From NCBI GenBank assembly GCA_003525905.1, contig DQIA01000097.1:1-42187 (forward strand): 42,187 bases of DNA, written 5' to 3'. Source of the stretch: Clostridiales bacterium (GTDB taxonomy: Bacteria > Bacillota > Clostridia > Oscillospirales > Oscillospiraceae). Numbering within the stretch: the stretch's first letter is position 1; every line of letters begins with the position of its first letter. Below are positions 15,819-24,976 of the stretch, piece by piece. The notes under the pieces were generated by a model. It was not told the origin of the DNA and did no database searches. It saw only the letters and a list, made by a program, of their open reading frames with translations. Both the position numbers and the translations under genes were made by a program.

Positions 15819-16301
15819 ATGAACGAAGCGGAAATTCTTGACTATCTGACCACGCAGGGCATCGACTATGAATATCAGCGTCATCCCGCCGTGCTGACCA
15901 TGGACGAAGCCGAACGGCTTGCCCTCCCCCACCCGGAATGCGAGGCACGGAATCTGTTTGTGCGCGAGAGCCGGACGCACCGGTATTTCCTGCTGACGGC
16001 GCATGCGCGCGTGGACCTGAAAGCATTCTCGCGCCAGCAGGGGCTGCGCTCCCTGTCCTTTGCCTCGGCGGACGAGCTGCGCGAGATCCTGTGGCTGGAG
16101 ACAGGAGCCGTCACGCCGCTGGCCCTGCTGAACGCGCCCGATGTCACGCTCTATCTGGACGAAGCTCTGCTGGGCGGGCGCATCGCGGTCCACCCGAACA
16201 CCAACACCGCCACGGTGTGGCTGCAGACGGCCGATCTTGTCCATCTGCTCCACGCACGGGGCGTGCCTGTAACGGTCGTTCCCTTTCCCTGTCTGTCCTG
16301 A
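15819..16301 (+). CDS. YbaK/ProX-type aminoacyl-tRNA deacylase domain protein
   Basis: 160 residues, the full length of a free-standing editing domain. Family motifs are ARNLFVRES (about 43-51), GAVTPLALLN (about 94-103) and HPNTNTATV near 128-136. Such proteins remove wrongly attached amino acids from tRNA, often Ala from tRNA-Pro. In many relatives the first motif has Lys where this one has Arg (ARNLF against TKNLF); that Lys is the known functional residue in ProXp-ala, so specificity may differ. It is cotranscribed with the GNAT gene. Confidence 0.88.
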   Translation: MNEAEILDYLTTQGIDYEYQRHPAVLTMDEAERLALPHPECEARNLFVRESRTHRYFLLTAHARVDLKAFSRQQGLRSLSFASADELREILWLETGAVTPLALLNAPDVTLYLDEALLGGRIAVHPNTNTATVWLQTADLVHLLHARGVPVTVVPFPCLS

Positions 16302-16322
16302 TAGATCCCCCATAATGTCAAA

Positions 16323-16352
16323 CGCCGGAGCGCAGCAAGCTGCGCCCCGGCG
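16323..16352. terminator. Hairpin between convergent genes
   Basis: CGCCGG-A-GCGCAGC / GCTGCGC-C-CCGGCG (16323-16336 and 16339-16352) with only AA between the arms, so the top base pair must open. The plus side ends in ATTTTGC; the minus side has a poor tail. It probably ends both the deacylase transcript and gdhA. Confidence 0.65.
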
Positions 16353-16370
16353 ATTTTGCATAGTGTTGAC

Positions 16371-17729
16371 TTAGAAAATACCCTGCTCCATCATGGCATT
16401 GGCGACCTTCTGGAAGCCCGCGATGTTCGCACCGGCGACCAGGTTGTAGCCCAGGCCATACTCCTCAGCAGCCTCAGCGGAGACCTTGTGGATGTTGACC
16501 ATCATCTTATGGAGCTGTGCATCGACCTCTTCCGCCGTCCAGACGAGACGCTCGGAGTTCTGGCTCATTTCCAGAGCAGAGACGCCGACGCCGCCTGCGT
16601 TGACAGCCTTGGACGGAGCAACGACCATGTTCTTCTGGCTCATCAGATAGTACAGGGCGTCGTTCGTCGTGGGCATGTTGGCGACTTCGATGTAATACTT
16701 CACGCCGTTGGCGACGATCTTCTGGGCAGACTCCATGTTGACGTCGTTCTGCATGGCAGACGGCATGATCACGTCGGCCTTGACGCCCCACGGCTTCTCG
16801 CCGGGGAAGAACGGGACACCGAACTTGTCGGCATAGTCCTGCACGCGGTTGCGGCCGGAGGCGCGCATCTCGAGCAGGTAGTTGACCTTCTCCTCGCTGG
16901 AGGAGACGCCTTCTTCATCATAGATGTAGCCGTCAGGACCGGACAGAGTAACGACCTTCGCGCCCAGATGCAGGGCCTTCTTGCAGATGCCCCACGTCAC
17001 GTTGCCGAAGCCGGCGCAGGCGATGGTCTTGCCCTGGATCTCTTCGCCCTCGTGCTTGAGGACTTCCTGCAGATAATACATGGCGCCGTAGCCGGTCGCC
17101 TCCGGACGGGTCAGGCTGCCGCCGTAGCTGAAGCCCTTGCCGGTGAGGACACCGTTCTCGAACGTGCCCTTCAGGCGGCGATACTGGCCGAACAGGTAGC
17201 CGATCTCGCGGCCGCCAACGCCCATATCACCGGCGGGAACGTCGATGTCCGGCCCGATGTAGCGGTACAGAGCCGTCATATAGCTCTGGCAGAAACGCAT
17301 AACCTCGGCATCGGACTTGCCGGCCGGGTCAAAGTCGGAACCGCCCTTGCCGCCGCCGATGGGAAGGCCAGTCAGGGAGTTCTTGAAGATCTGCTCAAAG
17401 CCGAGGAACTTGATGATGCCGGGATAAACGTTCTTCTGGAAGCGCAGGCCGCCCTTGTACGGACCGATCGCGCCGTTGAACTGGCAGCGATAGCCGATGT
17501 TGGTGTGATATGCGCCATTGTCGTCCATCCAGACCACGCGGAAGGTGAACATACGCTCCGGCTCGACGATGCGGCCCAGCAGGTCAGCCTTCTCATACTC
17601 GGGATGCTTATCGATCACAGGGGAAAGCGAGGAGAGCACTTCCTCAACGGTCTGAACAAATTCGGGCTCATTGCCGTGCTTCTGGCGAACAGATTCGATG
17701 ACGCGCTCAACATAGGCATTCATGTGCAT
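16371..17729 (-). CDS. gdhA: Glutamate dehydrogenase (hexameric, probably NADP-type)
   Basis: 452 residues, normal for the small hexameric enzyme. It interconverts glutamate with 2-oxoglutarate and ammonia. The active-site stretch is LPIGGGKGGSDFDP (122-135) with Lys128, preceded by GPYKGGLRF (89-97). DVPAGDMGVGGREIGYLFG and the nucleotide-binding IACAGFGNVTWG follow. The ATG at 17729 is preferred over 17723 because AAGGGAG lies 5 bases from it. It is the third gene behind serC and serA; SerC consumes glutamate and releases 2-oxoglutarate, which this enzyme can recycle. Cofactor preference is by resemblance only. Confidence 0.96.
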   Translation of the reverse strand: MHMNAYVERVIESVRQKHGNEPEFVQTVEEVLSSLSPVIDKHPEYEKADLLGRIVEPERMFTFRVVWMDDNGAYHTNIGYRCQFNGAIGPYKGGLRFQKNVYPGIIKFLGFEQIFKNSLTGLPIGGGKGGSDFDPAGKSDAEVMRFCQSYMTALYRYIGPDIDVPAGDMGVGGREIGYLFGQYRRLKGTFENGVLTGKGFSYGGSLTRPEATGYGAMYYLQEVLKHEGEEIQGKTIACAGFGNVTWGICKKALHLGAKVVTLSGPDGYIYDEEGVSSSEEKVNYLLEMRASGRNRVQDYADKFGVPFFPGEKPWGVKADVIMPSAMQNDVNMESAQKIVANGVKYYIEVANMPTTNDALYYLMSQKNMVVAPSKAVNAGGVGVSALEMSQNSERLVWTAEEVDAQLHKMMVNIHKVSAEAAEEYGLGYNLVAGANIAGFQKVANAMMEQGIF

Positions 17730-17776
17730 TCATACTCCCTTAAATATTTTAATTTAGCGGGCTTCCGGCCCGGGGG

Positions 17777-18679
17777 TCACAGATTATCGATGATGGAGAC
17801 GATCTCCATGCCGATGCGCTTCTGCGCTTCCTTCGTGGCAGCGCCGATGTGCGGCGTGCAGGAGACGTTCGGATGGTTCAGCAGGGCCTCGTTCTTCGCT
17901 GGCTCCTCGGCATAGACATCCAGACCGGCGCCGCGGATCTTGCCGGAGTTCAGGCCCTCCAGCAGGGCCTCCTCATCGACATTGTTGCCGCGGGACGTGT
18001 TGACAAAGATGACGCCGTCCTTCATCTTCGCGATGTTCTCGCGGTTGATGAGGGGCTTGCCGTCGATGGCGGGCGTGTGCAGCGAAATAAAGTCGGACTG
18101 CGCCAGCAGCTCGTCCATCGTGACATAGTGCATGGTCTCGCACTCGATGCCTTCGACATGGTAGATATCATAGGCAACGACATTCATGCCGAGGCCCTGC
18201 GCCATGCGGCCCAGCGCCTGACCGATGCGGCCGTAGCCGATGACGCCGAGAGTCTTGCCGCCCAGCTCGACGCCCTTGCCATAGGCCTTCTTCTCCCACT
18301 TGCCCTCGCGCATGGTGTGACCGGCGATGGACACAAAGCGTGCACAGGAGAGCATATGGGCCAGCGCCAGCTCCGCAACGGAGTTGGAGGAGGCACGCGG
18401 GGTATTCTTCACGGCGATGCCGTTTGCCTCGGCATAGGCCACGTCGATGTTGTCGACGCCGACGCCGCCGCGGATGATGAGCTTCAGGCGGGAGCCCTTC
18501 GCAGCATCGATGTGATTGGCGCGCACCTTGGTGGCAGAGCGGACGACCACGACGTCAAAGTCGCGGATGGCCTCGCCCAGCTCCTCGGGCGCGTAGAACT
18601 GCTCGACCACTTCGTGGCCCTTCGCGCGCAGGGTCTCCAGCGCGGTCTTATCCATTCCATCAGTAACGAGAATACGCAT
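17777..18679 (-). CDS. serA: D-3-phosphoglycerate dehydrogenase, short form
   Basis: 300 residues from the ATG at 18679, 8 bases after AAAGGAG. It catalyses the first step of serine synthesis, 3-phosphoglycerate to 3-phosphohydroxypyruvate with NAD. The NAD fold has GVIGYGRIG (145-153), and the catalytic set is Arg230 (NTSRGN), Glu258/259 (YAEEP) and His277 (TPHIGAA). It stops directly after the NAD-domain, lacking the ACT domain through which longer enzymes sense serine. It lies 27 bases behind serC, which supports the assignment over other D-2-hydroxyacid dehydrogenases. Confidence 0.92.
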   Translation of the reverse strand: MRILVTDGMDKTALETLRAKGHEVVEQFYAPEELGEAIRDFDVVVVRSATKVRANHIDAAKGSRLKLIIRGGVGVDNIDVAYAEANGIAVKNTPRASSNSVAELALAHMLSCARFVSIAGHTMREGKWEKKAYGKGVELGGKTLGVIGYGRIGQALGRMAQGLGMNVVAYDIYHVEGIECETMHYVTMDELLAQSDFISLHTPAIDGKPLINRENIAKMKDGVIFVNTSRGNNVDEEALLEGLNSGKIRGAGLDVYAEEPAKNEALLNHPNVSCTPHIGAATKEAQKRIGMEIVSIIDNL

Positions 18680-18706
18680 GGCAGGTTCTCCTTTCAAAGC
18701 GGCCGA

Positions 18707-19789
18707 TCAGTGCTCGGCTTCAAATTTCTTCAGGCATTCCACGAGGGCCTCCACGCCTTCCTTCGGCATGGCATTGTAGGTGGAAGCGCGCAGGCCTCCG
18801 ACCGACTTGTGGCCCTTGAGGTTCTCAAATCCGGCTGCCTTGGTGTAGGCAACGACCTCAGCATCGAGGTCCTTATCACCGGTGACGAACGGGATGTTCA
18901 TCAGGCTGCGGAACTCAGGATCGACAGCGCCGCGGAACATCTTGGAGGAATCGAGGAAGTCATACATGACCTTTGCCTTCTCCTCGTTGATGTGCTGCAT
19001 GGCAGTCAGGCCGCCGAGGCTCTTGAGGTACTTGAAGACCTTGCCGCAGACATAGATGGCCCAGCAGTTCGGCGTGTTATACATGGAGCCCGCGTCCGCA
19101 TGGGTCTTGTACATCATGTAGATCGGCGTCTTGGGATCGAGGTCCTCGCGGATCAGGTCCTCACGGATGATCGCAATGACCATACCGGCAGGGCCGACGT
19201 TTTTCTGCACACCGGCATAGATCATGCCGTAATCCGAGACGTTGCACGGCTTGGAAAGGAACATGGAGGACTGGTCGGAGACTAGGGGCTTGCCCTTCGT
19301 ATCCGGCAGCTTCTGCCACGTCGTGCCATGGATGGTCTCATTCTCGCAGATATAGACATAGTCCGTATCCTCTTCGACCGGCAGATCGGAGCAGTCGGGA
19401 ATGTAAGCATAGTTGCGATCCTTGGAGGAAGCGGCGACATTGACCTCGCCGTATTTCTTCGCCTCGGCAATGGCCTTCTTGGACCATGCGCCGGTTTCGA
19501 TATAGATCGCCTTGCCATTCTTCATCAGATTCATTGGGATCATGGCAAACTGCAGCGTTGCGCCGCCCTGAATGAAGAGAACCTTATAGTTATCGGGGAT
19601 CCCCATCAGATCACGCAGATCCTGCTCAGCCTCGTCGATGATGGTCTGGAAAACCTTCGAACGGTGCGACATCTCCATAACGCCCATACCGGCGCCGCGG
19701 TAGTTCAGCAGCTCGTCGCGGATCTCTTCCAACACCGGAACAGGCATGGTCGCGGGACCGGCGGAGAAATTATAAGTACGGTTGTACAT
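18707..19789 (-). CDS. serC: Phosphoserine aminotransferase
   Basis: 360 residues from the ATG at 19789, which has AGGAGG 8 bases upstream. It converts 3-phosphohydroxypyruvate plus glutamate to phosphoserine plus 2-oxoglutarate. The N-terminus NFSAGPATMPVPVLEEI is a hallmark; MEMSHRSK (38-45), FIQGGATLQFAMIP (72-85) and the PLP lysine Lys196 in YAGVQKNVGPAG follow. It is the first gene of serC-serA-gdhA. No serB is seen in the window. Confidence 0.96.
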   Translation of the reverse strand: MYNRTYNFSAGPATMPVPVLEEIRDELLNYRGAGMGVMEMSHRSKVFQTIIDEAEQDLRDLMGIPDNYKVLFIQGGATLQFAMIPMNLMKNGKAIYIETGAWSKKAIAEAKKYGEVNVAASSKDRNYAYIPDCSDLPVEEDTDYVYICENETIHGTTWQKLPDTKGKPLVSDQSSMFLSKPCNVSDYGMIYAGVQKNVGPAGMVIAIIREDLIREDLDPKTPIYMMYKTHADAGSMYNTPNCWAIYVCGKVFKYLKSLGGLTAMQHINEEKAKVMYDFLDSSKMFRGAVDPEFRSLMNIPFVTGDKDLDAEVVAYTKAAGFENLKGHKSVGGLRASTYNAMPKEGVEALVECLKKFEAEH

Positions 19790-19832
19790 CGTGGTACCTC
19801 CTGTCATTGCTCGGGCGTGCCCGGCTGTCCTA

Positions 19833-19861
19833 AGTATACGCCATGGAATGAAAATAATCAA
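19833..19861 (-). promoter_or_regulatory. Promoter of serC-serA-gdhA
   Basis: Minus strand TTGATT (19856-19861), 17-base spacer, TATACT (19833-19838), about 44 bases before the serC ATG. Confidence 0.75.
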
Positions 19862-19995
19862 CCATAATTATCAAAAATTTATGTTCGGAATACCAATTTT
19901 TTTCAGGTTTTCACCAAAATCAGCAGTTTATACAATGTGTCTTGTGAAAAACTGTGCACAACGACGTAGCGTTAATCGCCGAAACGCGGACATAG

Positions 19996-20031
19996 AAAAA
20001 CCGCTGCAGGATGTCTTGCATTCTGCAGCGG
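19996..20031 (-). terminator. Terminator at the end of the ribosomal protein cluster
   Basis: Minus strand stem of 13 positions with one mismatch (20001-20013 and 20019-20031), CCGCTGCAG at its base, followed by five T (19996-20000). It starts 15 bases after the rplQ stop. Confidence 0.9.
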
Positions 20032-20046
20032 TAGACCGGTATTCTC

Positions 20047-20388
20047 TTACACCAGCTCGATAATGGCCATCTCGGCAGCGTCGCCGCGGCGAACACCGAT
20101 GCGGGTCACTCTCGTGTAGCCGCCATTGCGGTCGGCATACTTCGGAGCGAGTTCCTTGAAGACCTTGTGCGCGACATCTTCCTTCGTGATGAAGGCCAGA
20201 GCCTGACGGTAGGCGGCGAGGTCGCCCTTCTTACCAAGGGTGATCATCTTCTCCGCGACCGGCTGGACTTCCTTCGCACGGCAGAAGGTCGTCTCGAGCT
20301 TGCCGTTCTCCAGCAGATCGGTGGTCAGCTGGCGGAGCATCGCCTTGCGCTGATCGCTCGTTCTGCCGAGCTTACGGGTTCCAAACAT
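20047..20388 (-). CDS. rplQ: 50S ribosomal protein L17
   Basis: 113 residues, beginning [20 protein letters not shown] as is typical for bacterial L17. L17 binds 23S rRNA near the exit of the peptide tunnel. It is the last gene of the long cluster, 53 bases after rpoA and followed by a terminator, the usual place in Firmicutes. Confidence 0.97.
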   Translation of the reverse strand: MFGTRKLGRTSDQRKAMLRQLTTDLLENGKLETTFCRAKEVQPVAEKMITLGKKGDLAAYRQALAFITKEDVAHKVFKELAPKYADRNGGYTRVTRIGVRRGDAAEMAIIELV

Positions 20389-20441
20389 TCGTATTTCCTC
20401 CTTTTAAAAGGTAAAGACAGCGGATCGGTCGGGCCGATTCC

Positions 20442-21404
20442 TTAGCTATTTGTGGTAGGCGTTTCCTCCGTCGCGAGCGACAGGCCCATCATGGCCAGCT
20501 TGTTCTGCACCTCGTCGAGCGACTTCTTGCCCATGTTGCGGACCTTCATCATCTCTTCCGGCGTTCTGGAGATCAGATCGCGGACGGTATTGATGTTGGC
20601 GCGCTTCAGGCAGTTGAAGCTGCGGACGGACAGATCGAGCTCTTCAATGGTGAGCTTCAGAGCGGTCGGCTCGGTGGAAACATCCTTTTCACGAACGATC
20701 GACTGGCTGGCGACCGTCTCGGAGAGATCGGTGAACAGGGCCAGATGCTCCGTCAGGATCTTGGCGGCGATGGACACGGCGTCCTTGGCCGTCGTAGTGG
20801 AATCCGTCCAGACCTCCAGCGTCAGCTTGTCGAAATCGGTCATGTTGCCGACACGCGTATTCTCGACCGTATAATTGGCCTTATACACCGGGGAATACAG
20901 CGAGTCGACAGGGATCACACCAATGGGCGTCTGCGGCGTCTTGTTCCGATCTGCCGGAACATAGCCGCGGCCGCGGCTCATGGTGATCTCCATGTTCAGC
21001 ATGGCATCGGGTCCGAGCGAGCAGATGTGCAGGTCCTTATTCAGGATCTCCACATCGTCGTCGGTCTTGATGTCGCCGGCCGTGACTTCGCACTCGCCGG
21101 AGGCATCAATATAAACCGTCTTCACGCCGTCACAGTTCATCTTAAAGATGATGCGCTTGATGTTCAGGACGATCTCAGTGACATCCTCCTTCACACCGGG
21201 GATAGTGGAAAACTCATGCTGGACGCCCGCGATCTTGATGGAGGTCGCAGCGGTACCAGGCAGAGAGGAAAGCAGAATCCTTCTCAGTGAGTTGCCCAGA
21301 GTCGTACCGTAGCCCCGCTCAAGCGGTTCCACGATAAAAATGCCATGGGCGGGATCTTCCGGAGAGTCGATGCACTCAATACGCGGCTTGTCAATTTCTA
21401 CCAT
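20442..21404 (-). CDS. rpoA: RNA polymerase alpha subunit
   Basis: 320 residues. The start is the ATG at 21404 ([18 protein letters not shown]); GGAGGG is about 11 bases upstream, rather far, but the frame's extension begins with TTG in the spacer and is not family-like. The N-terminal assembly domain has [20 protein letters not shown], and the C-terminal helix-hairpin-helix domain has [16 protein letters not shown] and MGKKSLDEV. It assembles the core polymerase and touches upstream promoter DNA and activators. Confidence 0.97.
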   Translation of the reverse strand: MVEIDKPRIECIDSPEDPAHGIFIVEPLERGYGTTLGNSLRRILLSSLPGTAATSIKIAGVQHEFSTIPGVKEDVTEIVLNIKRIIFKMNCDGVKTVYIDASGECEVTAGDIKTDDDVEILNKDLHICSLGPDAMLNMEITMSRGRGYVPADRNKTPQTPIGVIPVDSLYSPVYKANYTVENTRVGNMTDFDKLTLEVWTDSTTTAKDAVSIAAKILTEHLALFTDLSETVASQSIVREKDVSTEPTALKLTIEELDLSVRSFNCLKRANINTVRDLISRTPEEMMKVRNMGKKSLDEVQNKLAMMGLSLATEETPTTNS

Positions 21405-21485
21405 ATAACAGATACCCTCCTTATGAATCTGCAAAACACAGGTTTTGCGGCGTAATCCAGCTTACCAATAAACGAGGGTGCAGCG
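21405..21485 (-). other. rpsD-rpoA spacer with small hairpin
   Basis: An 81-base gap, longer than most in the cluster. It contains a perfect 7-base stem GCAAAAC/GTTTTGC (21431-21437 and 21442-21448) with a 4-base loop. No T-run follows, so it is not a terminator; it may be a processing or regulatory hairpin before rpoA. Confidence 0.4.
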
Positions 21486-22082
21486 TTACTTGGAGTACAG
21501 CTCGACGATGAGATGCTCGGCGATTTCGAAGTCGATATCATCTCTGGCCGGAAGCGCAAGGACCTTGCCGGACAGCGTGTTCTTGTCGCGGTCAAGCCAC
21601 TTCGGAGCGGCGACGAAAGCGTCGTCTTCCTTCAGCTTCTTGAAGCGGTTGTTGGAGCAGCTCTTCTCGCTGACAGCGATGACGTCGCCCGTCTTCACAA
21701 GATAGGACGGGATGTTGACGCGCTTGCCGTTGACGGTGTAGTGGCCATGGTTCACGAGCTGACGGGCCTCGCGGCGGGTCGCGGCAAAGCCAAGGCGATA
21801 GATCACGTTGTCGAGACGGCGCTCGATAAGGCTCAGAAGGACCTCACCGGTGTTGCCCTCAGCGCGGGCAGCCTTCTCATAATACATCCGGAACTGCTTC
21901 TCCAGGATGCCGTAAACAAACTTGACCTTCTGCTTCTCGGTGAGCTGCAGAGCATATTCGGACTTCTTAGCTCTTCTCTGACCGCCGGGATTCTTATTGG
22001 AAGTCTTGGAATAACCCATGACGGCAGGAGAAACGCCAAGCGTTCTGCAACGCTTCAGAACGGGCTGAGTATTTTTCGCCAT
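21486..22082 (-). CDS. rpsD: 30S ribosomal protein S4
   Basis: 198 residues. S4 nucleates 30S assembly on 16S rRNA. The S4 RNA-binding fold is visible in ERRLDNVIYRLGFAATRREA and VNHGHYTVNGKRVNIPSYLV. The N-terminus has a single Cys (Cys12), so this is the version without the four-cysteine zinc site. It lies between rpsK and rpoA, the standard alpha-operon order. Confidence 0.97.
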   Translation of the reverse strand: MAKNTQPVLKRCRTLGVSPAVMGYSKTSNKNPGGQRRAKKSEYALQLTEKQKVKFVYGILEKQFRMYYEKAARAEGNTGEVLLSLIERRLDNVIYRLGFAATRREARQLVNHGHYTVNGKRVNIPSYLVKTGDVIAVSEKSCSNNRFKKLKEDDAFVAAPKWLDRDKNTLSGKVLALPARDDIDFEIAEHLIVELYSK

Positions 22083-22105
22083 TCTATGATTTCCTCCTTA
22101 ACGAA

Positions 22106-22504
22106 TTAGACGCGACGTCTCTTGGGCGGACGGCAGCCATTGTGGGGAATGGGGGTGACGTCCTTGATCATGACAACTTCCAGACCCGCGGACTGCAGTG
22201 CGCGGATGGCAGCCTCACGACCTTGGCCCGGGCCCTTGACGTAGACCTCGACGGTCTTCAGGCCATGCTCCATGGCTGCCTTGGCGGCAGTCTCGGCGCA
22301 CATCTGTGCGGCATAGGGCGTGGACTTACGGGAGCCACGGAAGCCGAGTCCGCCGGAGGAGGCCCAGGAAAGGGCGTTGCCCTGCAGATCGGTGATGGTC
22401 ACCATGGTGTTGTTGAAGGAGGAACGAATATGAACGGCGCCCTTCTCAACATTTTTGCGCTCGCGGCGGCGCTTGACAACTTTCTTTGCAGTAGCCTTAG
22501 CCAT
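22106..22504 (-). CDS. rpsK: 30S ribosomal protein S11
   Basis: 132 residues. S11 lies on the 30S platform and contacts mRNA near the exit site. Typical stretches are [31 protein letters not shown] and the end [18 protein letters not shown]. It lies 15 bases behind rpsM. Confidence 0.98.
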   Translation of the reverse strand: MAKATAKKVVKRRRERKNVEKGAVHIRSSFNNTMVTITDLQGNALSWASSGGLGFRGSRKSTPYAAQMCAETAAKAAMEHGLKTVEVYVKGPGQGREAAIRALQSAGLEVVMIKDVTPIPHNGCRPPKRRRV

Positions 22505-22519
22505 TATTCAGTTCCCTCC

Positions 22520-22888
22520 TTACTTCTTCTTATTTGCAATGGTCTTCTTCGGGCCCTTGCGGGTGCGCGCGTTGGTCTTGGTGCGCTGACCTCTGACCGG
22601 CAGGCCTCTTCTGTGGCGCATGCCGCGGTAGCAGCCAATTTCCGTCAGGCGCTTGATGTTCAGAGCAACTTCACGGCGGAGGTCGCCCTCGATGGTGTAG
22701 TTCTTATCGATGACATCACGCAGCGCAGCCTCCTGATCCTCGGTGAGATCCTTCACACGGGTGTCAGGGTTCACATTGGCCAGCTTCAGAATGTCGTTCG
22801 CGCTTTTTCTGCCAATACCGAAAATATAAGTCAGAGCGATCTCGACTCTCTTTTCGCGGGGCAGGTCAATACCAGCAATACGTGCCAT
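22520..22888 (-). CDS. rpsM: 30S ribosomal protein S13
   Basis: 122 residues. S13 sits in the 30S head and bridges to the 50S subunit. The start [20 protein letters not shown], the central [20 protein letters not shown] and the basic C-terminus are typical. It follows rpmJ by 20 bases. Confidence 0.98.
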   Translation of the reverse strand: MARIAGIDLPREKRVEIALTYIFGIGRKSANDILKLANVNPDTRVKDLTEDQEAALRDVIDKNYTIEGDLRREVALNIKRLTEIGCYRGMRHRRGLPVRGQRTKTNARTRKGPKKTIANKKK

Positions 22889-22908
22889 ATACTCTCGAGC
22901 ACCTCCTA

Positions 22909-23022
22909 TTAACCTTGTCTCTGCTTATGCTTGGGATTTTCGCAAATTACCATGACGCGACCCTTGCGCTTGATAATCTTACATTTTTCGCACATGGGCT
23001 TCACGGACGGTCTAACCTTCAT
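22909..23022 (-). CDS. rpmJ: 50S ribosomal protein L36, zinc-binding form
   Basis: 37 residues, [20 protein letters not shown] followed by [17 protein letters not shown]. The Cys-X2-Cys and later Cys and His (Cys11, Cys14, Cys27, His32) form the zinc site. The start is the ATG at 23022 and the stop TAA at 22909-22911. It lies between infA and rpsM as usual in Firmicutes. Confidence 0.97.
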   Translation of the reverse strand: MKVRPSVKPMCEKCKIIKRKGRVMVICENPKHKQRQG

Positions 23023-23058
23023 ACTGTTTAACCTCCATATGAGAACAATGTCTCTTGT

Positions 23059-23277
23059 TTACTTGCTTCTCCAGGTGATCCGACCCTGAGTCAGATCATA
23101 CGGAGACATCTGAACAGTTACCTTGTCACCGGGCAAGATCTTGATATAGTTCATTCTGAGCTTGCCGGAAATGTGTGCCAGAATCGTATGCCCGCCGCCA
23201 ATATTGACTTTGAACATTGCATTCGGCAGTGCATCAGTCACGATGCCCTCAAGTTCGATTACGTCGTCTTTTGCCAA
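23059..23277 (-). CDS. infA: Translation initiation factor IF-1
   Basis: 72 residues, a single OB-fold S1 domain: [42 protein letters not shown]-1 sits in the A site of the 30S subunit and helps IF-2 and IF-3. The start codon is TTG (23277-23275); no ATG precedes the conserved sequence, and AGGAGG lies about 10 bases upstream, inside the end of the KOW gene, which overlaps by 19 bases. The sequence after the first residue, [10 protein letters not shown], is the normal IF-1 N-terminus, so the start is well supported. Confidence 0.96.
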   Translation of the reverse strand: MAKDDVIELEGIVTDALPNAMFKVNIGGGHTILAHISGKLRMNYIKILPGDKVTVQMSPYDLTQGRITWRSK

Positions 23278-23570
23278 GTTTCTGAACCCTCCTTGGTTGA
23301 AACGTTGAATTCCCGGCCGAGTACGGCCAGTTCCCTTCGTAATTCGCTGTTGAGCAGTTTGTCGCCTGCGATGAGCTTCGCTGCGACGGTCGAATCTGGC
23401 CGAAGGACTTTGCGGACATGTTTGGCCTTCTTCCGCTTGGGGTTTTCCAGCTTTCTCTCCTTCCCGTTGACCAGGGAAACGTACACACCGTCTGTGTCAA
23501 CCACAAAGAACAGCATTCCCTGATCACGACCGGCAAGGGAGAGCACCACATCCGATTTGGATAGTTCCAT
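23259..23570 (-). CDS. KOW-domain (L14e-like) RNA-binding protein
   Basis: 103 residues. The first half has a KOW-like motif ([20 protein letters not shown]) and a basic patch ([13 protein letters not shown]). Small proteins of this type are found between map and infA in many Clostridia and are annotated as KOW or L14e-like RNA-binding proteins; their role is not established. The ATG is only 2 bases after the map stop, and its end overlaps infA by 19 bases, so its translation is tied to both. Confidence 0.85.
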   Translation of the reverse strand: MELSKSDVVLSLAGRDQGMLFFVVDTDGVYVSLVNGKERKLENPKRKKAKHVRKVLRPDSTVAAKLIAGDKLLNSELRRELAVLGREFNVSTKEGSETWQKTT

Positions 23571-23572
23571 GC

Positions 23573-24328
23573 TTAGAGTCCCTCGGCGACGGTGAGAATT
23601 TCCGGCTCGCCGTCGGTAATGAGCACAGTATTTTCGTAGTGGGCCGACAGGCTTCCGTCGGCGGTGACGGTCGTCCAGCCGTCCTTCAGCACCCGCACCT
23701 CAAAGGTACCGGCGTTGATCATCGGCTCGATGGCGATCACCATACCGCGGATCAGTCTGGGGCCTCTGCCGGGCTTGCCATAGTTCGGGACCTCAGGCTC
23801 CTCGTGCAGATGCTCACCGACACCGTGGCCGACGAAGTCACGGACGACTCCGCAGCCGAACGATTCGGCATAGGTCTGCACGGCATGCCCGATATCCGAG
23901 ATCCGGCATCCCTGGCGCGCGAATTTCACGCCCTCGAAAAAGCTCTGCTTCGTGACATCAATAAGCCTCTGCGCTTCGGGAGAGATTTTCCCGCAGGCAT
24001 AGGTTGCGGCGCAGTCCCCATGGAATCCCTGCCATTTGGCTCCGACATCGACGGAGACAATGTCACCCTCCTGCAGCACGCGGCCGTCCGGAATGCCGTG
24101 AATGACGGTATTGTTCACGGAAATACAGACGCTCGCGGGGAAGCCAGAGTAGTGCAAGAAGGACGGTGTTGCACCTTGTGACACGATGAAATCGTGGACA
24201 GCTTTGTCGATCGCCTTTGTGGTCACGCCGGGTCTTACCATTTCCCCTGCCAGAGCACGGGCTGCCGCGGTAATTTTACAGGCCCTGCGCATCACTGCGA
24301 TCTCACGTTCATTTTTAATAGGGATCAT
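23573..24328 (-). CDS. map: Methionine aminopeptidase, type I
   Basis: 251 residues. It removes the initiator methionine from new proteins. Metal-site stretches are visible: VDVGAKWQGFHGDCAATYA (two Asp), GHGVGEHLHEEPEVPNYG (His), AIEPM (Glu) and the final Glu in SAHYENTVLI. There is no N-terminal SH3 or zinc extension, as in the E. coli type. Its start overlaps the adk stop as ATGA. Confidence 0.97.
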   Translation of the reverse strand: MIPIKNEREIAVMRRACKITAAARALAGEMVRPGVTTKAIDKAVHDFIVSQGATPSFLHYSGFPASVCISVNNTVIHGIPDGRVLQEGDIVSVDVGAKWQGFHGDCAATYACGKISPEAQRLIDVTKQSFFEGVKFARQGCRISDIGHAVQTYAESFGCGVVRDFVGHGVGEHLHEEPEVPNYGKPGRGPRLIRGMVIAIEPMINAGTFEVRVLKDGWTTVTADGSLSAHYENTVLITDGEPEILTVAEGL

Positions 24329-24963
24329 TTTGATACACCCAATGCCGCCAGAATATCACGAGTAGCATCCTCGATGGGCTGATTTCCCTCGATAAGCCGG
24401 AGCTTGCCGATCTTTTCATAGAAGCCCTTGAGCGCCTCGGTCTCCTTGTGGTAAACGGCCAGACGGCTGCGCACCGTTTCCGGCACGTCATCCGGCCGCG
24501 TGACCAGCTCGGAGCCGCACGCATTACAGATGCCCTCAATTTTGGGCGGATTCGCCGTGACATGGTAGCTGGAGCCGCAGCTGCCGCAGACGCGGCGGCC
24601 GGTCATCCGCTGCTCGATCACAGCGTCGTCAATTTCAATGGAGATCACACAGTCGATCTCAATGCCGGCATTCACAAGGGCCTCGGCCTGCGGGATCGTG
24701 CGGGGCATACCGTCGAGGATATACCCGTTTGCACAATCCGGCTCGGCCAGGCGGTCCCGGACGATGCCGATGATGACCTCGTCCGGAACCAGCTTGCCCT
24801 GGTCCATGAATGCCTTCGCTTTGAGACCGGTCTCCGTGCGATTCCGGATTGCTTCTCGGAGGATGTTCCCGGTGGAAATGGTCGGGATCCCGAGCCGCTT
24901 GGACAGGATCTCTGCCTGCGTGCCCTTCCCCGCGCCGGGAGCTCCCAGCAGGATCAGTCTCAT
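24325..24963 (-). CDS. adk: Adenylate kinase, zinc-LID type
   Basis: 212 residues. It equilibrates ATP and AMP with two ADP. P-loop GAPGAGKGTQ (7-16), DGMPRTIPQAE (84-94) and a LID with four cysteines at 126, 129, 146 and 149, which bind zinc in Gram-positive enzymes. It lies 13 bases behind secY and overlaps map by 4 bases. Confidence 0.98.
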   Translation of the reverse strand: MRLILLGAPGAGKGTQAEILSKRLGIPTISTGNILREAIRNRTETGLKAKAFMDQGKLVPDEVIIGIVRDRLAEPDCANGYILDGMPRTIPQAEALVNAGIEIDCVISIEIDDAVIEQRMTGRRVCGSCGSSYHVTANPPKIEGICNACGSELVTRPDDVPETVRSRLAVYHKETEALKGFYEKIGKLRLIEGNQPIEDATRDILAALGVSK

Positions 24964-24976
24964 GTCCAGCCTCCTG

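Noticed and set aside
16356..17915. A 519-residue plus-strand frame opposite gdhA
   Set aside because: Complete overlap with gdhA in antisense, no ribosome binding site and no domain signature. It resembles the known antisense frames of GdhA-type genes and is a composition effect.
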